Shown here piece by piece: positions 40,676 to 49,558 of a DNA stretch of 52,785 bases. Position numbers and translations under genes: made by a program. The stretch is from the NCBI GenBank assembly GCA_964479435.1, contig CAYZME010000002.1, forward strand, positions 1-52,785, read 5' to 3'. The notes below the pieces were generated by a model that had not been told where the DNA came from, searched no databases, and worked only from the letters and a program-made list of their open reading frames with translations. The stretch's first letter is position 1, and every line of letters begins with the position of its first letter. The stretch is from JAAYKS01 sp964479435. Its GTDB lineage: Bacteria; Bacillota; Clostridia; Saccharofermentanales; UBA5734.

Positions 40676-41307
40676 GTGCCGTTTCCGTTCCCGCTCCCGT
40701 TGATGCGATTCATCGCCAGGTCGATCCCCGCGGAAAGAATCCATTCGACGGCGTCCGCGGCGCGGGCAAACGCCGCTTCCAACGCGGGCTGTGCGGCATC
40801 GGGGATGGGGGAGAGGACATAATCCGCGAGGTCGCGCCCGGCCGGCGCCGGGCCGATGCCGATGCGGATCCGGGGGAAGTCCTTTTCGCCGATGTGGGAC
40901 AGCACCGATTTCATCCCGTTGTGTGAACCCGCGCCGCCGCCGGTCCGCACTTTGACCACCCCCGCCGGGATGTCGACATCGTCAAACAGGACCACCGTCC
41001 GCGCGGGCGGGATGCGGAAATAGCGCATGGCCTCGCCCACGCTTTCGCCGGATAAATTCATAAAGGTGGTCGGCATCAGCAGCAACGCCTCGGCGCCGCC
41101 GATGCGGCCTTTGCCATACAGGCCCTTAAACTGGATGTGGTCGACCCGGATGCTGTGGCGCGCGGCCAGGGTCTCCAACGCGCGAAAGCCGCAATTGTGC
41201 CAGGAGCGCGCGTACCGCGCGCCGGGGTTGCCCAGTCCCACCACCAGCCAGCGCTCTGTGGTTTCCGGCTTGTCTTTTTTTAGGCGGAACAGCGGACGCA
41301 ACCTCAT
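40672..41307 (-). CDS. pth: Peptidyl-tRNA hydrolase
   Basis: Frees tRNA from prematurely released peptidyl-tRNA. The 211-aa protein has about 18 extra N-terminal residues, then WLVVGLGNPGARYARSWHNCGF with the catalytic His, LLLMPTTFMNLSGESV, VVLFDDVDIPAGVVKVRTGG with the catalytic-pair Asp, and GSHNGMKSVLSHIG. It starts in an ATGA overlap with glmU and ends in one with mfd. The glmU-pth-mfd order is typical of Firmicutes. Confidence 0.96.
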   Translation of the reverse strand: MRLRPLFRLKKDKPETTERWLVVGLGNPGARYARSWHNCGFRALETLAARHSIRVDHIQFKGLYGKGRIGGAEALLLMPTTFMNLSGESVGEAMRYFRIPPARTVVLFDDVDIPAGVVKVRTGGGAGSHNGMKSVLSHIGEKDFPRIRIGIGPAPAGRDLADYVLSPIPDAAQPALEAAFARAADAVEWILSAGIDLAMNRINGSGNGNGT

Positions 41308-42665
41308 GTGGGCATCCTGCGGATCCAGTTTTTCTTGATCGTCTGGCGTTCGCGGGCCAACGCCAGCGCGCCGGCGGGGACCGATTCGGTGATCGTCGAT
41401 CCGGCGGCAATATACGCGTTCTCCTGGATCTCGACCGGCGCGACCAGAACGGTATTGCTGCCGACAAATACGTTGTCGCCGATCTCTGTATGCCGGCGCA
41501 CGTTGCCGTCGTCGTTGGCGGTGACCGAACCGCATCCGATCACCACACCCGACCCCAGGTTGGCGTCGCCCACATAGGCCAGATGCGCGGCCTGGCTGTG
41601 TTCGCCGATGCGCGCGTTGTCAATTTCGACAAAAACCCCGATACGACTGTGCTGTCCGATCTCCGTCCCCCGCCGCAAACTGGCGTACGGCCCGATGCGC
41701 GCGCCGTCGGCGACCCGGCACCCCTCGGCGGTCGCCCGTTCGGCAAACACACCGTTGCCCAGCGCGGCATCCACCAGGCGCGTGTCCGGTCCAATGCGGC
41801 AATCCTCGCCGATGACCGTCGCGCCCTCCAGGCTGCAGCCGCTCAAAATCTCGCTGTCCGCGCCGATGCGCACCGACTCATCGATCCAGGTGTTGCCGGG
41901 ATCCAGAATCGTCACCCCGTCCCGCATATGGCGCTCGCAAATGCGGCGGTTCATGATCTGCGCGGCCTGCGACAATTGGACGCGGTCGTTGATGCCGATC
42001 GTTTCCTCAAAAGGCACTTTGCAGGCCCCGACCCGGTGTCCGTCGCCGATGAGAATGCTGATCGTGTCGGTCAAGTAATATTCATTTTGTACATTTTGGC
42101 TGCCGATGCGCCCTAGGGCGGACAACAACAACGGGGTATTGAACACATACATCCCCGCGTTGATTTCACGAATCGCGCGCTGTTTCTCACTGGCGTCGCG
42201 ATGCTCGACGATCGCCCGGATGTTGCCGTCCGTGTCGCGCACCACCCGGCCCAATCCCGTGGGGTCTTGCGCGTCCGCGGTGATGACGACGGCGGCGTAC
42301 CCGTCGCTCTGATACTGCTCGACCGCCGCGCGCAACGTCGCGGCTGTGATCAAGGGCGCGTCGCCGACCAGCACCAGGGTGCAGCCGCCGCGGCTCTCCA
42401 GAAAAGGCGCGGCTTGCATCACCGCGTGCCCGGTGCCGAGCTGTTGCTCCTGGATGACAAAAGCGACCTCTTCGCCCAGCGCCAACCGCACCTGATCCTG
42501 CATGTGACCGACGACATAGACCTGATCCCGCGCGCCGATGGCGTTGAGGGTCTCCCGCACCCAGCAAACCACCGGGCGCCCCGCGATCCGGTGTACCAGT
42601 TTCGATTTTTTTGAGCGCATGCGTTTGCCCTCGCCGGCGGCAAGGACGATGGCGCAGATATCCAT
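41304..42665 (-). CDS. glmU: Bifunctional UDP-GlcNAc pyrophosphorylase / glucosamine-1-P N-acetyltransferase
   Basis: Makes UDP-GlcNAc for peptidoglycan and other cell-wall polymers. The 453-aa protein has the N-terminal uridylyltransferase motif IVLAAGEGKRMRSKKSKLVH and FVIQEQQLGTGHAV. The C-terminal half is a left-handed beta-helix acyltransferase with hexapeptide repeats, ending with EIGDNVFVGSNTVLVAPVEI and AGSTITESVPAGALALAR. The full-length form is intact. It is followed by pth (ATGA). Confidence 0.97.
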   Translation of the reverse strand: MDICAIVLAAGEGKRMRSKKSKLVHRIAGRPVVCWVRETLNAIGARDQVYVVGHMQDQVRLALGEEVAFVIQEQQLGTGHAVMQAAPFLESRGGCTLVLVGDAPLITAATLRAAVEQYQSDGYAAVVITADAQDPTGLGRVVRDTDGNIRAIVEHRDASEKQRAIREINAGMYVFNTPLLLSALGRIGSQNVQNEYYLTDTISILIGDGHRVGACKVPFEETIGINDRVQLSQAAQIMNRRICERHMRDGVTILDPGNTWIDESVRIGADSEILSGCSLEGATVIGEDCRIGPDTRLVDAALGNGVFAERATAEGCRVADGARIGPYASLRRGTEIGQHSRIGVFVEIDNARIGEHSQAAHLAYVGDANLGSGVVIGCGSVTANDDGNVRRHTEIGDNVFVGSNTVLVAPVEIQENAYIAAGSTITESVPAGALALARERQTIKKNWIRRMPT

Positions 42666-42701
42666 ATGGCGGAATCCTCCTGTGTCATCTGGCCGGGACG
42701 A

Positions 42702-43073
42702 TCACCGTTGGGGCACGACTTCCATCCAGTAGCCATCGGGGTCTTCGATAAAATACAAGCCCATCTCTTTGTTCTCGTAGCAAATCACGCCCATGTCGCG
42801 GTGTTTGGCGTACGCGGCGTCAAAATCATCGGCGACAAAGCAGATGTGGCTTTCGTTGTCGCCCAGCTCATACGGCGTCTTTTTGTCCGCGAGCCAGGTC
42901 AGCTCCAACCGGTATGTGCCGATATCGTCGGTCAAAAAGACGATCGAAAAACGGCCCTGCGCGTCGTCGCGGCGGCGCGCCACACGTAAGCCGAGCGCCT
43001 CTTCATAAAAACGGACGCTTTTATCCAGGTCAAAAACATTGATGTTGGCATGATCGATGCGAAATTTCATCAT
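42702..43073 (-). CDS. VOC-family protein (lactoylglutathione lyase-like)
   Basis: The 123-aa single-domain glyoxalase/bleomycin-resistance fold has metal-site features HANINVFDLDKSVRFYEEAL, YRLELTWLADKK, SHICFVADDFDAAYAKH and the final FIEDPDGYWMEVV. The layout matches the GloA-like clade common in Clostridia. In thiol-poor anaerobes the true substrate may not be a glutathione adduct. AGGAGG precedes two adjacent ATGs (43073 and 43070), and either could be used. Confidence 0.85.
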   Translation of the reverse strand: MMKFRIDHANINVFDLDKSVRFYEEALGLRVARRRDDAQGRFSIVFLTDDIGTYRLELTWLADKKTPYELGDNESHICFVADDFDAAYAKHRDMGVICYENKEMGLYFIEDPDGYWMEVVPQR

Positions 43074-43108
43074 CCTTCCTCCTTTTCCGGTTTGGCTGTC
43101 ACGCTTGT

Positions 43109-43915
43109 CTACGCGTGGTGATCGGTGGTGAACAGGTGGTGTTGTCCGGGCTCCGTCAGCGGCAGGACATCGGTCGCCGACAAGCCGCAGGCCGCCAGCT
43201 CCCGCGTCAGCCGGCCGGGCAGGGACAAATCACCGCACAGGTGCATTGGCACCAGCCATTTGGGGGCCAGCCGCACCGCGACGACGCGGGCGCCGCGTGT
43301 GGCGTGTTCGCCCAGGCGCCCGTCGACCGGAAACATCACCAGATCCAGGCCGCGCGGCGCCAGGCCATCCATCGCGTCGCACACGTTGCGCAGCTCGCGG
43401 CGGAAAGCCGCCTCGCTCGACTCCAGCTCTTCCGGGGTGCTCTCCTGTGCCCAATACCAATCGTTCAAATCGCCGGCATGAAACACCAGGTTGCCGTCGA
43501 CCGATAACATAAAGGAAACGCCCATATCGGTCGAGCCGAAGGTACGGATCCATTCGATGCCCGGCAGAAAGCGGGCCGCGTCCGCCGCGCCAAACCGCGC
43601 GACCGGGTCGAGCGTCTGGTAGGCGCGCACCGTCGTGTACCGTTGGCGCGCGGGGTCGATACGCTGACGCACAGCGGGGGCGTCGCACGAGACATCCAGC
43701 ACATAACAGGCATGGGGGATCTGGTAATCCAGCCATCCCGGGTTCCAGTGATCGCTGTGTGCGTGAGACGATAAAAAAACGACGGGTTTGCCCAGGCGGA
43801 TGACGCGTTCCATCACGGAGGCGGGATCTAAATAGAGGTCAAAGACCAGTACGCACTCCGCGCATTCCAACGCGAAGCCGCTGTGTCCGATCAGATCGAG
43901 GCGCAGCAATGCCAT
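43109..43915 (-). CDS. MBL-fold metallo-hydrolase
   Basis: The 268-aa protein has the metal motif FLSSHAHSDHWNPGW and a downstream LVFHAGDLNDWYWAQ, placing it in the metallo-beta-lactamase fold, UlaG/YtnP-like group (start IGHSGFALE). The substrate is unknown. An AAGGAG ribosome site and a TATAAT at 43946-43941 precede it. It is the first gene of a minus-strand run leading to VOC, glmU, pth and mfd. Confidence 0.85.
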   Translation of the reverse strand: MALLRLDLIGHSGFALECAECVLVFDLYLDPASVMERVIRLGKPVVFLSSHAHSDHWNPGWLDYQIPHACYVLDVSCDAPAVRQRIDPARQRYTTVRAYQTLDPVARFGAADAARFLPGIEWIRTFGSTDMGVSFMLSVDGNLVFHAGDLNDWYWAQESTPEELESSEAAFRRELRNVCDAMDGLAPRGLDLVMFPVDGRLGEHATRGARVVAVRLAPKWLVPMHLCGDLSLPGRLTRELAACGLSATDVLPLTEPGQHHLFTTDHHA

Positions 43916-43940
43916 GTGCTTGTCTCCTTTTTACAGTGCC

Positions 43941-43946
43941 ATTATA
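43941..43946 (-). promoter_or_regulatory. -10 box upstream of the MBL-glmU-pth-mfd run
   Basis: A perfect TATAAT on the minus strand, 26 bp before the MBL ATG. The -35 region is poor. A second AT-rich patch further upstream (about 44015-44030) may also contribute. Confidence 0.4.
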
Positions 43947-44049
43947 CCTCACAGCGGGGAGCACACGCGCCGGGTTTCGCGCGATGCGAGGGCCGACAAC
44001 AGAACCTTTTTCGGTGTTGTAGTATATCGCAAGATCCCCGCTTTGCAAA

Positions 44050-44069
44050 CCGCGGCGGCTGTGCCGCGG
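44050..44069 (-). terminator. Possible terminator of the gat operon
   Basis: CCGCGGC (44050-44056) pairs with GCCGCGG (44063-44069) around a 6-nt loop. On the minus strand a short TTTGC follows, about 75 nt past the gatB stop. The T-tract is weak, so confidence is modest. Confidence 0.45.
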
Positions 44070-44142
44070 CACGGCGCGCGGGGCGACACGCGCCTCCAGG
44101 CGGAAGCGGCCTTTCAAGCCCGTCCGTGGCCGCGGGCCGCGC

Positions 44143-45594
44143 TCAATCCCCGGCCGCCAACGCCTCCCGCAGGACAGCGGCAAGCGCCCGGGCATCCGCG
44201 CGGCCGCGCAGTTCCCGCATGCCTTGCCCGATCAAAAACCGCAGGGCTTTTTCTTTGCCGCCGCGGTAATCCGCGACCGGGCCGGGATGGGCGGCGATGA
44301 CTTTTTCCACGGCCGCCCGGAGCGCGTCGGCGTCACGCAACATTTCCAACCCGTGCTCACGGATATACACCTCCGGGTCGGCGCCCTCGAAATACGCGGC
44401 GCGCAGCGCCATCCGTGCCGCGTCCCGTGTCACGCGGCCTGCCGCCACCATGCGGACGACCGCGACCAGCGCGTCGGGGTCCATGCTCGCCTCCTCGGCG
44501 GCCACGCCGGCCTCGTTGTGCAGTTGCCGGAATTCACCCAGCAGCCAGTTGGCGACCTCTTGGGGTTGCCCGGTGCGTGCGGCCGCATAGTCAAACAGCC
44601 GGGCCGCCGCCGGCGAGGTGGTCAGTAAATCCGCGTCGTACGCGGACAGGCCGTATGCGCTCATCCAGCGCGCGCGCACCGCCTCGGGCAGCTCTGGCAA
44701 CGCCGCCGCGACTTGCGCCAGCCACGCTTCATCGATCCACACCGGCGGCAGGTCGGGGTCGGGGAAATAGCGGTAATCATCGACGTCCGTTTTGACGCGC
44801 ATGGCGTAGCTCGTTCCCTGGCTCTCATCCCAGCGCCGCGTCTCCTGGATCACGCTTTCGCCGCGCGACAGCGATTCCGCCTGCCGGCGGCTCTCAGCGG
44901 CGATCGCGCGCGCGATGGCGCGGAACGAATTCATGTTCTTCATCTCGGTCCGCTGCCCCAACGCCCGGGAACCGGGTGCCCGCACCGACACATTGACATC
45001 CACGCGCATCGAGCCCTCTTGCATCCGGCAATCGGATACCCCCGTGAACAGGAGGATCGCGCGCAGCCGGGTCAGAAAATCGATCACTTCCGCGGGCGTC
45101 CGGAAATCCGGCGCCGTCACAATTTCCAACAGGGGGATGCCGCTGCGGTTGTAATCCACCCGTGCCAGATCCTCCCCCGCCGTGTACAACAGCTTGCCCG
45201 CGTCTTCTTCCATATGGATTTGCCGGATGCCGACGCGCTTGCGCCCGCCCGTCGTTCCGTCGCCGGCCCAGACCTCCAACCAGCCCTCGCGGCAGACCGG
45301 CAAGTAAAGCTGCGAGACCTGATACGCCTTGGGCAAGTCGGGGTAAAAATAATTCTTGCGATCAAAACGCGTTTCGCGCGCGATCCGGCAATGGGTCGCC
45401 AACCCGGCGCGGATGGCAAATTCCACCACCTGGCGGTTGAGTTTTGGCAAGGTGCCGGGCAACCCCAGGCAGATCTCACACACCTGGGTGTTGGGCGCGG
45501 CGCCAAACGCGGTGGCGCAAGAGCAAAATATTTTGGAGCGGGTCGCCAACTCGACGTGCACTTCGAGCCCGACAACGGTTTCGTACGGGTTCAT
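44143..45594 (-). CDS. gatB: Asp-tRNA(Asn)/Glu-tRNA(Gln) amidotransferase subunit B
   Basis: tRNA-binding and kinase subunit of the GatCAB complex, which converts misacylated Glu-tRNA(Gln) or Asp-tRNA(Asn) to the correct form. The 483-aa protein has the family start YETVVGLEVHVELATRSKIF, zinc-type cysteines in CSCATAFGAAPNTQVCEIC, the GIPLLEIVTAPDFRTPAE segment and the C-terminal YqeY-like helical domain. It overlaps gatA by ATGA. Confidence 0.97.
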   Translation of the reverse strand: MNPYETVVGLEVHVELATRSKIFCSCATAFGAAPNTQVCEICLGLPGTLPKLNRQVVEFAIRAGLATHCRIARETRFDRKNYFYPDLPKAYQVSQLYLPVCREGWLEVWAGDGTTGGRKRVGIRQIHMEEDAGKLLYTAGEDLARVDYNRSGIPLLEIVTAPDFRTPAEVIDFLTRLRAILLFTGVSDCRMQEGSMRVDVNVSVRAPGSRALGQRTEMKNMNSFRAIARAIAAESRRQAESLSRGESVIQETRRWDESQGTSYAMRVKTDVDDYRYFPDPDLPPVWIDEAWLAQVAAALPELPEAVRARWMSAYGLSAYDADLLTTSPAAARLFDYAAARTGQPQEVANWLLGEFRQLHNEAGVAAEEASMDPDALVAVVRMVAAGRVTRDAARMALRAAYFEGADPEVYIREHGLEMLRDADALRAAVEKVIAAHPGPVADYRGGKEKALRFLIGQGMRELRGRADARALAAVLREALAAGD

Positions 45595-47180
45595 GACCGC
45601 ACCTCTTTCCCGCCGTTCGCGCCCGCCGGATCGCGGACCGGCTCCCGGGCAAAAGCGGCTTCCAGCTGTGCGGCGGTATCGAGCAAAACCCCCTCGCCAA
45701 AGCGCCCGCCGATCAGCTGCACGCCCACCGGCAGACCGCCCGGGTCCACCCCACAGGGCAGCGACAGCGCCGGCAGTCCCGCCAGGTTGGCGCCGACCGT
45801 ACAGATGTCGCTCTGGTACATCCGGAGCGGCTGGCCGAGGCTGGCGCCCAGCAAGGGCGCGGGGGTCGGCGACACCGGGCCCAGCAACACATCAAATCGG
45901 GACAGCGCCGCGTCCAGGTCGCGCCGGATCACCGCGCGGGCGCGCGTCGCCTGCGCAAAATACGTTTCATACTGTTCGGTGCGCAAGACCCAATTGCCGA
46001 GCAACAGGCGGCGTTTGGCTTCCAAGCCGAATCCCCGGCTGCGGGTGCGCACGTACAAGTCTTCCACATCCCGCGCCCCCTCGGCCCGCGCCCCGTAGCG
46101 GACGCCATCGTAGCGCGCCAGGTTCGACGCGGCCTCGGCACAGGCAAGGACGTAAAAAACGGCGACGCCATGCGTCAACATCGGCAGCGAGAATTCTTCA
46201 CATGTCGCCCCCAACTGTTCCAACCGCCCCGCGGCCTGCCGTACCCGCTCGTCCACCGCGGCATCCATGCCTTCGCAAAAATACTCTTGCGGCAGGCCGA
46301 CACGCAGACCGCGCAAGGGAGTGGGGGCATCCGCGGCGGCGCGCTTCTGCTCCGGGCACATCCCCCAGGCGCCGTTCACCGCGGCCAAAGCCGCGGCCCC
46401 CGCGCCGCGTGGGCGCACCGCGGTCGCGTCGCGCGGATCCGGGCCGGCCACTGCCGCCAACAAAGCCGCGCAATCCGCGACGGTGCGGCCGAACGAGCCG
46501 ATCTGATCCAGCGAGGACGCGTACGCGATCAAGCCATAACGTGAGACGGCGCCGTACGTCGGCTTGATGCCGACCACACCGCAATACGAAGCCGGTTGGC
46601 GGACCGACCCGCCGGTGTCGGACCCGAGGGCGGCATAGGTCTCTCCGGCCGCGACCGCCGCCGCCGAGCCGCCCGAGGATCCCCCCGGGGAGCGGGTCAA
46701 ATCGTGCGGATTGGCCGTCGCCGCATAGCAGGAGGTTTCCGTGGTGCTGCCCATCGAGAATTCATCGAGATTGGTTTGACCCAGCAAGACCGCGTCCGCT
46801 TCCCGCAAGCGCCGCACCGCGGTCGCGTCATAGGGCGGCCGGAAACCCGCGAGCAGCCGCGAGCCGCCCGTCGTCTCCCAACCGGCCACGCAGATGTTCG
46901 CTTTGACGGACACCGGGATGCCGGTCATCGCTGGTAAGCCCGAAACCTCACCGGACGCCCGGGCGGCGTCGACGCGCGCCTGCGCGCGCCCGGCCGCGGC
47001 CTGCGCTTGTTCGATATCCACATAGATATGGCTGCGCGTCTGTCCGCCCACCGCGGAGATTCGCGCCAGAGCCGCCTGCAAGACCTCCGGGGCGGAGACC
47101 GCGCCCTGGCGCAGCATGCGGCCGATCGCCATCGCGTCGAGAGCGGCCAGCCCTGTCGCCGACGGCAATGCCCGTTTCAT
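45591..47180 (-). CDS. gatA: Asp-tRNA(Asn)/Glu-tRNA(Gln) amidotransferase subunit A
   Basis: Glutaminase subunit with the amidase-signature fold, supplying ammonia to GatB. The 529-aa protein has the Ser-cisSer-Lys triad: Lys93 (VSVKANICV), Ser168 (SPGGSSGGSAAA) and nucleophile Ser192 (SDTGGSVRQP). It is a little longer than usual, with an Ala-rich stretch (DATAVRPRGAGAAALAAV) in the middle. It overlaps gatC upstream and gatB downstream by 4 bp each. Confidence 0.96.
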   Translation of the reverse strand: MKRALPSATGLAALDAMAIGRMLRQGAVSAPEVLQAALARISAVGGQTRSHIYVDIEQAQAAAGRAQARVDAARASGEVSGLPAMTGIPVSVKANICVAGWETTGGSRLLAGFRPPYDATAVRRLREADAVLLGQTNLDEFSMGSTTETSCYAATANPHDLTRSPGGSSGGSAAAVAAGETYAALGSDTGGSVRQPASYCGVVGIKPTYGAVSRYGLIAYASSLDQIGSFGRTVADCAALLAAVAGPDPRDATAVRPRGAGAAALAAVNGAWGMCPEQKRAAADAPTPLRGLRVGLPQEYFCEGMDAAVDERVRQAAGRLEQLGATCEEFSLPMLTHGVAVFYVLACAEAASNLARYDGVRYGARAEGARDVEDLYVRTRSRGFGLEAKRRLLLGNWVLRTEQYETYFAQATRARAVIRRDLDAALSRFDVLLGPVSPTPAPLLGASLGQPLRMYQSDICTVGANLAGLPALSLPCGVDPGGLPVGVQLIGGRFGEGVLLDTAAQLEAAFAREPVRDPAGANGGKEVRS

Positions 47181-47461
47181 TCGCGGAGGCGCGGCACCAC
47201 AAGATAGCCGTCGCGTGCTGTCGGTGCCGCGGCCAGAAAAGCGCCGGCTGCCGGCGCAGGGATCACCTCATCCGCGCGCAGATCATGGTCGCGCGATTCG
47301 GGCTCAGCGGCCGGAGCCTGCGGGAGGTCAAGCGCCACCAGATCGGACAGATAAGCGAGGATGGACGTCAGATCCTCCGTCAGCCGGGCCCGCTCTGGCG
47401 CCGTCAGCGCCAGCCGGGCCTGGGTCTCGAGTTCAGTGATCACGGCCTCGTCAAAAATCAT
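47177..47461 (-). CDS. gatC: Asp-tRNA(Asn)/Glu-tRNA(Gln) amidotransferase subunit C
   Basis: Small belt subunit that holds GatA and GatB together. The 94-aa protein has the usual helical pattern (ELETQARLALTAPERARLTE, LTSILAYLSDLVALD). The ATG at 47461 with GGAGG about 8 nt upstream was chosen; the frame runs further upstream without family similarity. First gene of gatCAB. Confidence 0.92.
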   Translation of the reverse strand: MIFDEAVITELETQARLALTAPERARLTEDLTSILAYLSDLVALDLPQAPAAEPESRDHDLRADEVIPAPAAGAFLAAAPTARDGYLVVPRLRE

Positions 47462-47507
47462 CGGCACTTCCTCCCGACGTGTGCGGCCCATCGTCTTGCA
47501 CCGCCGG

Positions 47508-48401
47508 TCAATCTGCTTTGACCGCAATGTTGCCCGAGGTCACGTGAATCGAACATTGCGCCGCGCCCGTCCCCAGCGTCTGCGTGATCGAACTGTTGGT
47601 CATCGGCAGCGCGTCCAGATTGCCGCTGATCGTGCCCGCTTCGACCCCGATGGCCAGCGCCACATCCGCGCTTTTGGGCAAACGCAACGTCACGTTGCCC
47701 GCCGTGAGCTCAGCGACCAGCGAGGTGTCCGCTCGCACTTCGGCGAGGTGGATGTCCAGGTTGCCCGATACCAGCGCGATCCGGCTGTCCCCCGCCAGGC
47801 GCATCCCGTTCATGGTGATGTTGCCGGCGTTGTTGACGATCCACACCGTCCCCGCGTACCCGGTCAACTCCGTGTTGCCGGCCGACTGGTAAATCTCAAT
47901 CGCGGTGATGCCCGGCGGCAGGAGCAATTCATATTCCAGCCCGACATTGACGTTGGGGTGGGTGCTTTCTTTCCACTCCCAGAAGTTGATGCGGTCGTCG
48001 GTCTTGTATACTTCCTTGATTCGCAGGCTGTCTCCCTCGACCAAGGTCTGGTAGGTGACCGCCCCGACCACCGCTTTGAGCGTCGAGGCGCCGTTTCCGG
48101 ACGCTTTTTTGCGCAACAAGCCGCGCACGCGTTCGCCGTCGGTGGCGCGCACGCGGATGGTTCCGGTGTGGTTTTCGACCACGACACGGTGATACGTGCC
48201 CGCCGGGATGCTGATGTCCTCGGTGTCCTCATAGTTGGACACGTTGCTTCCCGCCCATGAACAGCCGGAAACCAGCCCGATCAGGCCCGACATCACCACC
48301 ATCCATAACGCAAAGCGCCGCGCAACGCACCGCGCGTAGCGCAACCGGACCCCGCCGCGCCCGGGCGGACAACCTGCGGATTTCAATGGATTTTTTCTCA
48401 T
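47508..48401 (-). CDS. DUF4097-type lipoprotein with repeated beta-strand domain
   Basis: The 297-aa protein has a basic N-terminus, a lipoprotein signal peptide ending LVSGC and a mature domain rich in short beta strands (HRVVVENHTGTIRVRATDGE, NTELTGYAGTVWIVNNAGNI, LDIHLAEVRADTSLVAELTA). This is the adhesin-like beta-helix found in DUF4097 proteins. Its function is unknown; extracytoplasmic location is predicted. It lies 46 bp upstream of gatC on the same strand and may be co-transcribed by read-through. Confidence 0.8.
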   Translation of the reverse strand: MRKNPLKSAGCPPGRGGVRLRYARCVARRFALWMVVMSGLIGLVSGCSWAGSNVSNYEDTEDISIPAGTYHRVVVENHTGTIRVRATDGERVRGLLRKKASGNGASTLKAVVGAVTYQTLVEGDSLRIKEVYKTDDRINFWEWKESTHPNVNVGLEYELLLPPGITAIEIYQSAGNTELTGYAGTVWIVNNAGNITMNGMRLAGDSRIALVSGNLDIHLAEVRADTSLVAELTAGNVTLRLPKSADVALAIGVEAGTISGNLDALPMTNSSITQTLGTGAAQCSIHVTSGNIAVKAD

Positions 48402-48416
48402 CGGCACACCCCGCCT

Positions 48417-49508
48417 CTACATGTGTTTGCGCCAAAAGGCCATCGCCTGTCCCCAGTCGGTGCGGCTGAGGAAGTGCCCGCCTTCGCGCAGGTGGTAGCC
48501 AACCCGCCCCTCGTGCCAGGCCATCGCCACCGGCCCGCGCGGATACCCGTCCGACGGACCCGCCAACCCGGCCACGCCCAGGAGGCGATACACCGGGTCG
48601 ACCGCCAGGCAGCCGAGGAATTCCGCGTACGGGTCCGACCAGATGTCCTGCCGCGCGCCGCCGTGGCACAGCAGTCGCGGCGCGATCAAAGCCAGTAGCC
48701 AGTGCTGGTCAAACGGCATCGCGTCTTCGTTGTCCGCGTGTTTGCGGTAATTCTCACAAAACCAATAGCCGAACGCGTCCATTATGTGATGGATGTGCTC
48801 GCCGCGCTTGCCGCGCGTCAGCGCGGTGCCCGCGCAGCCCGATTCGTTGGTATAAACCATCGAGAAGCGCGGATCGTTGGCGGCGCACCACAAAGCGGTT
48901 TTGCCCAGGCGCGAATGACCGATCACCGCCACCCGGCCGGCGTCGACCGCGGGGATGCGCTCCAACGCGTCCATCACGCGGCTGGCCGCCCAAGACCACA
49001 GCGCGATTTTGCCCCACTCGTCGGGGCCGCGGCTCGCCATCGCGAGCCGCCCGGCCAAGCCGCTGACAAACCCGTCGTCCGCGTCCGTCGACACATCGTG
49101 GTAACAGAAAGAGGCCAGGGCATACCCGTTGTCGAGGATCTCCTCGACCGGGCAATAGCGGTCCGGCAGATCCGGCCGGAAAGCGATGTGCAAGAACACC
49201 GGCGGGCGTTCCCCGCGCGGGACCAGCAAATGGAAGGGAAAGGAAAACCGGCCACCCGGCGTGTCAAAAGACAACACATAGGTGGTGTGGGTCGCTTTGC
49301 CCCCATACGCGTTTTCCTCTGTGGCGTCGATCGCCAAAGACAACCCGGACGGCGGCGGCGGCGAAACGCCGTACACTTCCCGCGTCAACAGATCCAGGAT
49401 TTCCGCGCGGCGGGCCGGCCAAGCGGCCGCCGTCCCGGCGCCGCCCAGCACATCGGGCAAACCGGCCGGCAAAAGGGAAGGGTCCAAACGATACGCTGCG
49501 TTCTCCAT
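48417..49508 (-). CDS. Alpha/beta-hydrolase resembling CE15 glucuronoyl esterases
   Basis: The 363-aa protein lacks a signal peptide. It has LTREVYGVSPPPPSGLSLAI, YCPVEEILDNGYALASFCYH, SWAASRVMDALERIP, the nucleophile elbow IGHSRLGKTALW (CE15 enzymes usually have GCSRxGK), NESGCAG, MPFDQHWLLALIAPR and a C-terminal LREGGHFLS with the likely catalytic His. Hydrolysis of a sugar ester, such as a 4-O-methylglucuronoyl ester, is inferred from family and neighbours. With no export signal it would act on imported oligosaccharides. Confidence 0.78.
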   Translation of the reverse strand: MENAAYRLDPSLLPAGLPDVLGGAGTAAAWPARRAEILDLLTREVYGVSPPPPSGLSLAIDATEENAYGGKATHTTYVLSFDTPGGRFSFPFHLLVPRGERPPVFLHIAFRPDLPDRYCPVEEILDNGYALASFCYHDVSTDADDGFVSGLAGRLAMASRGPDEWGKIALWSWAASRVMDALERIPAVDAGRVAVIGHSRLGKTALWCAANDPRFSMVYTNESGCAGTALTRGKRGEHIHHIMDAFGYWFCENYRKHADNEDAMPFDQHWLLALIAPRLLCHGGARQDIWSDPYAEFLGCLAVDPVYRLLGVAGLAGPSDGYPRGPVAMAWHEGRVGYHLREGGHFLSRTDWGQAMAFWRKHM

Positions 49509-49558
49509 CTCAAAACCTCATTTCCTCTGTCTCTCTTCGCGTCAATCTGTCCTTCTCA